A stretch of DNA of 64,000 bases, taken from positions 40,794 to 104,793 of the forward strand of contig JAJDTJ010000026.1 in NCBI GenBank assembly GCA_022827225.1. The letters run 5' to 3'. How positions within the stretch are numbered: the stretch's first letter is position 1; each line of letters begins with the position of its first letter. Shown here in pieces: positions 60,508 to 64,000 of the stretch. Position numbers and translations under genes: made by a program. Source of the DNA: Candidatus Poribacteria bacterium. Its GTDB lineage: Bacteria > Poribacteria > WGA-4E > WGA-3G. Below the pieces are notes generated by a model. The model was not told where the DNA came from. It saw only the letters and a program-made list of their open reading frames with translations, and ran no database searches.

Positions 60508-61708
60508 CCTTTATCTGTTCAATCACCTTGTCCCAGGTGAGCTCATTGAGAATTCGCTGCTGTCCTGCACGTCCGAACTGCTCGCGTTTTGGCTTGTCTG
60601 TGAGCAACGCAACGAGTGCCGCTGCTAATTGTGTAACGTTCTTCTCTTCTACTAAAATCCCGGTTTCATTGTCTTTGACGACGACAGGAATGCCGGAGAT
60701 ATCGGAAGCGACGACCGGTTTTCCACATGCCATCGCCTCTAAAATCACATTCGGGCATCCATCCACATTGCCCTTTGGGTCAAAGATAGCAGGGAGTGTG
60801 CAGATGTCGCAGAGATGAAAATAAGTTGGCACGTCAGTTCGACTGATAGTACCGGGAAATCTGATATCCTCTGAAACGCCAAGTGTTTTTGCCACTGTTT
60901 TCAGTCTTTCAAGATCGGTGCCATCACCACCGATGATGAGGGTAACATTGGAGATTTTCTCTTGAACCAATGGGAGAGCCCGAATCAGGATGTCAAACCC
61001 CTTTTTCAAAACGATACGTCCTAAAGCGAAAACGATTAAATCTCCCTCTGGAATTGACAACTGCTGGCGTAGGACACTGAGATCCGAAGACAGGGGAACA
61101 GGGAACAGGCTTGGGTGGCTCCCATTCGGTATTAACCGCCTTTTTTCCTCTGGGACCCCAAAATTTTCTAAATCGGGGAAAAATGCGGGTGTCACACTTG
61201 TCACCATTGTTGCCTGTTTAAGCGTCCAGCGCGCTATACCACGAAAGACGAAATTCTGTTTGGAGATGAAAATATCTGAACCGCGCAAGGCAACCATTAG
61301 GGGCACGTTACATAATTTACTGATAACTGCTCCAATGAATCCATTCGGTAGAAGCCAAAACGCATGGATCAAGTCGAAGCGGGACCTACGATGCAACCAA
61401 AAGAGATGGAGCATACCGAACAAGAACATAAATGGTGCAAGTAGATACACATATCTTTTTAATTCACAGTCGTTGACGAGCGTGTTAGCGTAGCCGAGCC
61501 GCTGAAACCGCCGTGGAAAAAAGTATTGATAGGTGTGCAGGTTCACACTGTGGTCAGCAGGCAATCGCGCGAACTTCGGCGTATCGGGTGTGAGCACTGT
61601 GACATCAACCCCGTGTTTCTGGAGCGTCTCTGCGGTGAATTCGACGAAAGGCGCGGTTGTGTCATTCGGAAAACGCGGATACGCATGTGTGAGCAGACAG
61701 ATTTTCAT
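60473..61708 (-). CDS. GT4 family glycosyltransferase
   Basis: The 411-residue protein has the GT-B fold of family GT4. Marks are THAYPRFPNDTTAPF near the N-terminus, FALGRIVLKKGFDILI, LIIGGDGTDLERL and GCPNVILEAMACGKPVVAS (nucleotide-sugar binding). It transfers a sugar from a nucleotide donor, probably to a lipid-linked glycan. It starts 6 nt after the GT39 gene. Confidence 0.9.
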   Translation of the reverse strand: MKICLLTHAYPRFPNDTTAPFVEFTAETLQKHGVDVTVLTPDTPKFARLPADHSVNLHTYQYFFPRRFQRLGYANTLVNDCELKRYVYLLAPFMFLFGMLHLFWLHRRSRFDLIHAFWLLPNGFIGAVISKLCNVPLMVALRGSDIFISKQNFVFRGIARWTLKQATMVTSVTPAFFPDLENFGVPEEKRRLIPNGSHPSLFPVPLSSDLSVLRQQLSIPEGDLIVFALGRIVLKKGFDILIRALPLVQEKISNVTLIIGGDGTDLERLKTVAKTLGVSEDIRFPGTISRTDVPTYFHLCDICTLPAIFDPKGNVDGCPNVILEAMACGKPVVASDISGIPVVVKDNETGILVEEKNVTQLAAALVALLTDKPKREQFGRAGQQRILNELTWDKVIEQIKDVYQRSVKNNA

Positions 61709-61714
61709 CAGACC

Positions 61715-63544
61715 TCACCTCACTTTATAAATCCAGACATGGTCAATGCCGTTGAGGGTGATGACAGCTTCTAATTCACCATTGAGTGTGCCAGCTTGGA
61801 GGACTCTACCGATTTGTGAATCTCGGATATAGATAACTTCGTAATCTGGAGATAGGTTTGTCTGTCTATCTGCTCGATATACGGGTCCTTGGAAGTAGTG
61901 ATACACAAACTCCGTAGCAAGCGGTGAAACTTGTACCACAAGATTACGGGCATCTGGTTTCTCATTGAGATATTTTGCGGCGATATCTAAACCAGAAGCT
62001 TCGCCCACGGTGATGATTTTCGTGATGTCTGTCACCTTCCAACAAAGGTTATAATAGGTTCCATAATACGGATGAAGAGCAAGGACAGGAAAAACTTGAA
62101 GGAAAAAGAAGCATAAACAGGCGATGACAACAAGTGGCCGTTTGTCTCTCTTGGTTGCTTCCGTTCCAAAACACGAACGCAGCGCGGCGTAACTCCACTT
62201 AAGTCCTTCTACAAACCCGATGGCAGCCAATATTTCCAACATCGGAAACGCCGGTAACAGATAGCGGCTGAACTTTTTACTTGTTGCGGAAAGACAGAGT
62301 GTGAAAAGTAGAACACCGGCAACCAATGCAAGTGCCATTTGAAATTGGCGTGATGTCTCCTCCGAGTGTTTTCGTCGTTTCCAAAGCAGGATGCATCCGA
62401 TAAGTGCAAGGGGTAGCATCAACGGTGTGCTTTTGATGGTGAGTACAAACGGGTAAAAGAGCCAGCCCGGGTCGTAGGCGACTTTTCCTAAAAAGAAGTG
62501 TTCAACTTCATGAGGCGTTGTGACTGCCCAGTTGACTTTATCAAAGATGTGCCAGACAGTTTGTGTTGCTCTGATACAGAGTAGCCCTAATCCGATGCAT
62601 GCTGCCAGAATAAGCATGACAGAGCAGCGTTTGTTCCGCATACCCTTTGATAGCGTGATAGTGAGCCCTAAAAGACACAGCGTCATGATTCCAAAAAGCG
62701 GTGTCCAAAAAATTGGCCAGAAAGCGATGCCCGTTAGGACAGCACAGTTAAGGAAACAGAGTCCCTCCGCGATACACGTCGAAAACTGCCCAATGTGTTT
62801 CTCCTGATTCCGGAATAGAAAGAGACATAATGGTACCCATAGCAGTAAAACAAGAGCGTAACTTTTTGAAAGGACTGCCAGTCCAAAACTAATACCTGAA
62901 AGGATGAGATAGCAACGATATTTTCTGTTTTGACAATAGAGTAGAAATAGCAACACCGTGAGCAGGATAAAAATGGTGGCTAGCGCGTCGGTATGGACAC
63001 GGCGGGTCTGTGCCAAAAACAGCGGTGAATAGGCGAGGCACGCAAAGCCGGCGAGTGCCATCCACTGCCCGAGAAGCTTATAAAGTAAAAGGCAAGCGAT
63101 ACCGATGCCCATCCACACTACAATGCCAATCAACCACCGCGCACAAGCGAGGTTTTCGACATCCATGCCGGGTTTTGTAGAAAAGGTGCGTAGCCCTGCA
63201 ATCCACATCGTCGTGACACCCGGGTGATAAGCGATGAGGGTCTCCGAAAATTTTCCCTGTTTGACCTCAGCCATGAATTGAGCACTGCGAACGAGCCATC
63301 GAGCTTCATCGCTAGACCAATGCGCGTCCAAAGAAAAAAAACGTGGAGTACCGACAGTGATAAAGAAACATATCACTAAGAACAACCATGTTGCGCGACT
63401 TACGTAAGGATGCTTATGTAGGGAGTGCTTTATCTTCTGCTTTTTAATCGGTACTCCCGTGACTTTTTTTCGCTTCCGGTGTTGCACTCGATTGTCGCGT
63501 AGTATACGCTTCCTGGACTGAGATGATTGTTTCTGTAAGCCCAT
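61715..63544 (-). CDS. GT39-like membrane mannosyltransferase (ArnT/PMT type)
   Basis: From the ATG at 63544 (609 residues; the frame also opens at 63595) the protein has a basic cytosolic N-terminus and about 12 membrane helices. The first outer loop has SLDAHWSSDEARWLVRSAQF, with the conserved acidic residues of GT39/ArnT proteins. Later loops contain HPGVTTMWIAG and HTDALATIFILL. It transfers a sugar from a polyprenyl-phosphate donor. A GT2 donor synthase lies in the same cluster. Its first 100 nt overlap a different frame of the hypothetical gene at 63444-63809, so the start is uncertain. Confidence 0.8.
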   Translation of the reverse strand: MGLQKQSSQSRKRILRDNRVQHRKRKKVTGVPIKKQKIKHSLHKHPYVSRATWLFLVICFFITVGTPRFFSLDAHWSSDEARWLVRSAQFMAEVKQGKFSETLIAYHPGVTTMWIAGLRTFSTKPGMDVENLACARWLIGIVVWMGIGIACLLLYKLLGQWMALAGFACLAYSPLFLAQTRRVHTDALATIFILLTVLLFLLYCQNRKYRCYLILSGISFGLAVLSKSYALVLLLWVPLCLFLFRNQEKHIGQFSTCIAEGLCFLNCAVLTGIAFWPIFWTPLFGIMTLCLLGLTITLSKGMRNKRCSVMLILAACIGLGLLCIRATQTVWHIFDKVNWAVTTPHEVEHFFLGKVAYDPGWLFYPFVLTIKSTPLMLPLALIGCILLWKRRKHSEETSRQFQMALALVAGVLLFTLCLSATSKKFSRYLLPAFPMLEILAAIGFVEGLKWSYAALRSCFGTEATKRDKRPLVVIACLCFFFLQVFPVLALHPYYGTYYNLCWKVTDITKIITVGEASGLDIAAKYLNEKPDARNLVVQVSPLATEFVYHYFQGPVYRADRQTNLSPDYEVIYIRDSQIGRVLQAGTLNGELEAVITLNGIDHVWIYKVR

Positions 63545-63809
63545 AGTAAGGACTTTTTCTTTGCTTCGGGGAAGCACTCTCCTTCCTGCTACCATCCGGG
63601 TAATAAATCTCTATTCCATCACCTAACTCGTGGTCTATCCGTATCTTATAGGTCTGTACAAAGTCAGAAAGTCCGACAGATTCGATCTGTATTGCCAAAG
63701 TCTTTAACTTTTCAAGTTCTTTCGCTTTGGTTTCAGATGGAAACAAATATAAATCCGCTGCGGCGAACGCTATTACACTATCAATAGTTAAGGGTTCGGG
63801 CGTGTGCAT
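63444..63809 (-). CDS. Hypothetical protein overlapping the GT39 gene
   Basis: A 121-residue frame with plausible composition: a helical first half (LEKLKTLAIQIESVGL) and then ELGDGIEIYYPDGSRKE. It overlaps the GT39 start by 100-150 nt in another frame. No known family is recognised and the ribosome-binding site is weak. Both could be real, or one start is misplaced. Confidence 0.4.
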   Translation of the reverse strand: MHTPEPLTIDSVIAFAAADLYLFPSETKAKELEKLKTLAIQIESVGLSDFVQTYKIRIDHELGDGIEIYYPDGSRKESASPKQRKSPYYGLTETIISVQEAYTTRQSSATPEAKKSHGSTD

Positions 63810-63879
63810 CTTTTCAAGGAAAGCGTAATAGGTTCTTACCTGTGGGACATCTCCAAACGTACTATAGTAAGCGTTAGAA

Positions 63880-64000
63880 TTAAAGATACATGTTTATGAC
63901 TTCATCAATAGTTCTATCAGCATTGTATTCTCTGAGACGTTTTATATTCGCAAAGTCGTGTTCAATCGGGTTGTAATCGGGTGAATAAGGTGGCAAAAAC
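63880..64000 (-). mobile_element. IS630-family transposase C-terminus (partial at right edge)
   Basis: On the minus strand the open frame from the edge reads FLPPYSPDYNPIEHDFANIK and ends at TAA (63880-63882). The PPYSPDYNPIE motif with the catalytic Glu is typical of IS630-type DDE transposases. The DNA just outside, TACTATAGTAAGCG and TTAGAATTAA (about 63860-63882), is the likely terminal inverted repeat. The rest of the element lies beyond the window. Confidence 0.85.

Overview
The window is a mostly protein-coding stretch of a Gram-negative-type bacterial chromosome. The best guess is Candidatus Poribacteria or a close relative. The basis is the combination of internalin-like LRR modules that open with a WMPDPALR cap, dockerin-like EF-hand tails, LamG and DUF1501 proteins, WD40 secretory propellers, several phytanoyl-CoA dioxygenases and a Gfo/Idh/MocA oxidoreductase, and many short palindromic and MITE-like repeats. 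This is recognition from memory, not a database match. I see no tRNA, rRNA, CRISPR array or replication origin. TGA is a normal stop in many genes here, so the code is standard.

Layout. (a) 1-4765, minus: a cytochrome bc/b6f-type operon (Rieske, split cytochrome b, then a c-type cytochrome with at least six haems that runs off the left edge). (b) 5224-12927: LamG protein, uracil-DNA glycosylase, a clan GH-D-like glycosidase, an AT-rich orphan adenine methylase, rsmD with a bicupin gene, and a DUF1501 protein. (c) 13200-35774, plus: a surface/secreted block holding a WD40 protein, a tandem array of five related secreted proteins, an ECF sigma factor fused through a membrane helix to LRR modules, three putative glycosidases with dockerin tails (two of them flanked by the same LRR modules), and a second WD40 protein. 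(d) 35888-41508: SDR, poly-ferredoxin, gmk, a Uma2-type gene, an ORF-less structured IS200/IS605-like element, coaBC and rsmA. (e) 41581-46035, minus: a translationally coupled membrane operon (TRAP permease, DUF3311, sodium/solute symporter, lipoprotein). (f) 46522-51822: a broken sigma-54 activator, three 17-bp palindromes, a consensus -24/-12 promoter and an operon of small extracytoplasmic proteins. (g) 51970-54421, minus: cydAB. (h) 54620-57532: two PhyH dioxygenases around a Gfo/Idh/MocA gene. (i) 57587-63809, minus: a surface-glycan set (methyltransferase, flippase-like protein, GT2, GT4, GT39), then the end of an IS630-type transposase at the right edge.

The most notable find is at 48284-48565. 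It is a 93-residue lipoprotein with a heavy-metal-associated fold whose first metal-binding cysteine codon is an in-frame TGA. A hairpin with a GGTCT loop, very like the E. coli fdhF SECIS, follows about 20 nt later. I read it as an unannotated selenoprotein. It sits in an operon behind a near-perfect sigma-54 promoter and three enhancer-like palindromes, next to Cys- and His-rich secreted proteins. This may be a sigma-54-controlled metal-handling system. Its adjacent activator has an amber codon and an altered GAFTGA loop.

The second notable theme is region (c). The same LRR module occurs on the outside part of a membrane-tethered sigma factor and on secreted dockerin-tailed glycosidases next to it. 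This suggests coupled sensing and degradation of a glycan.
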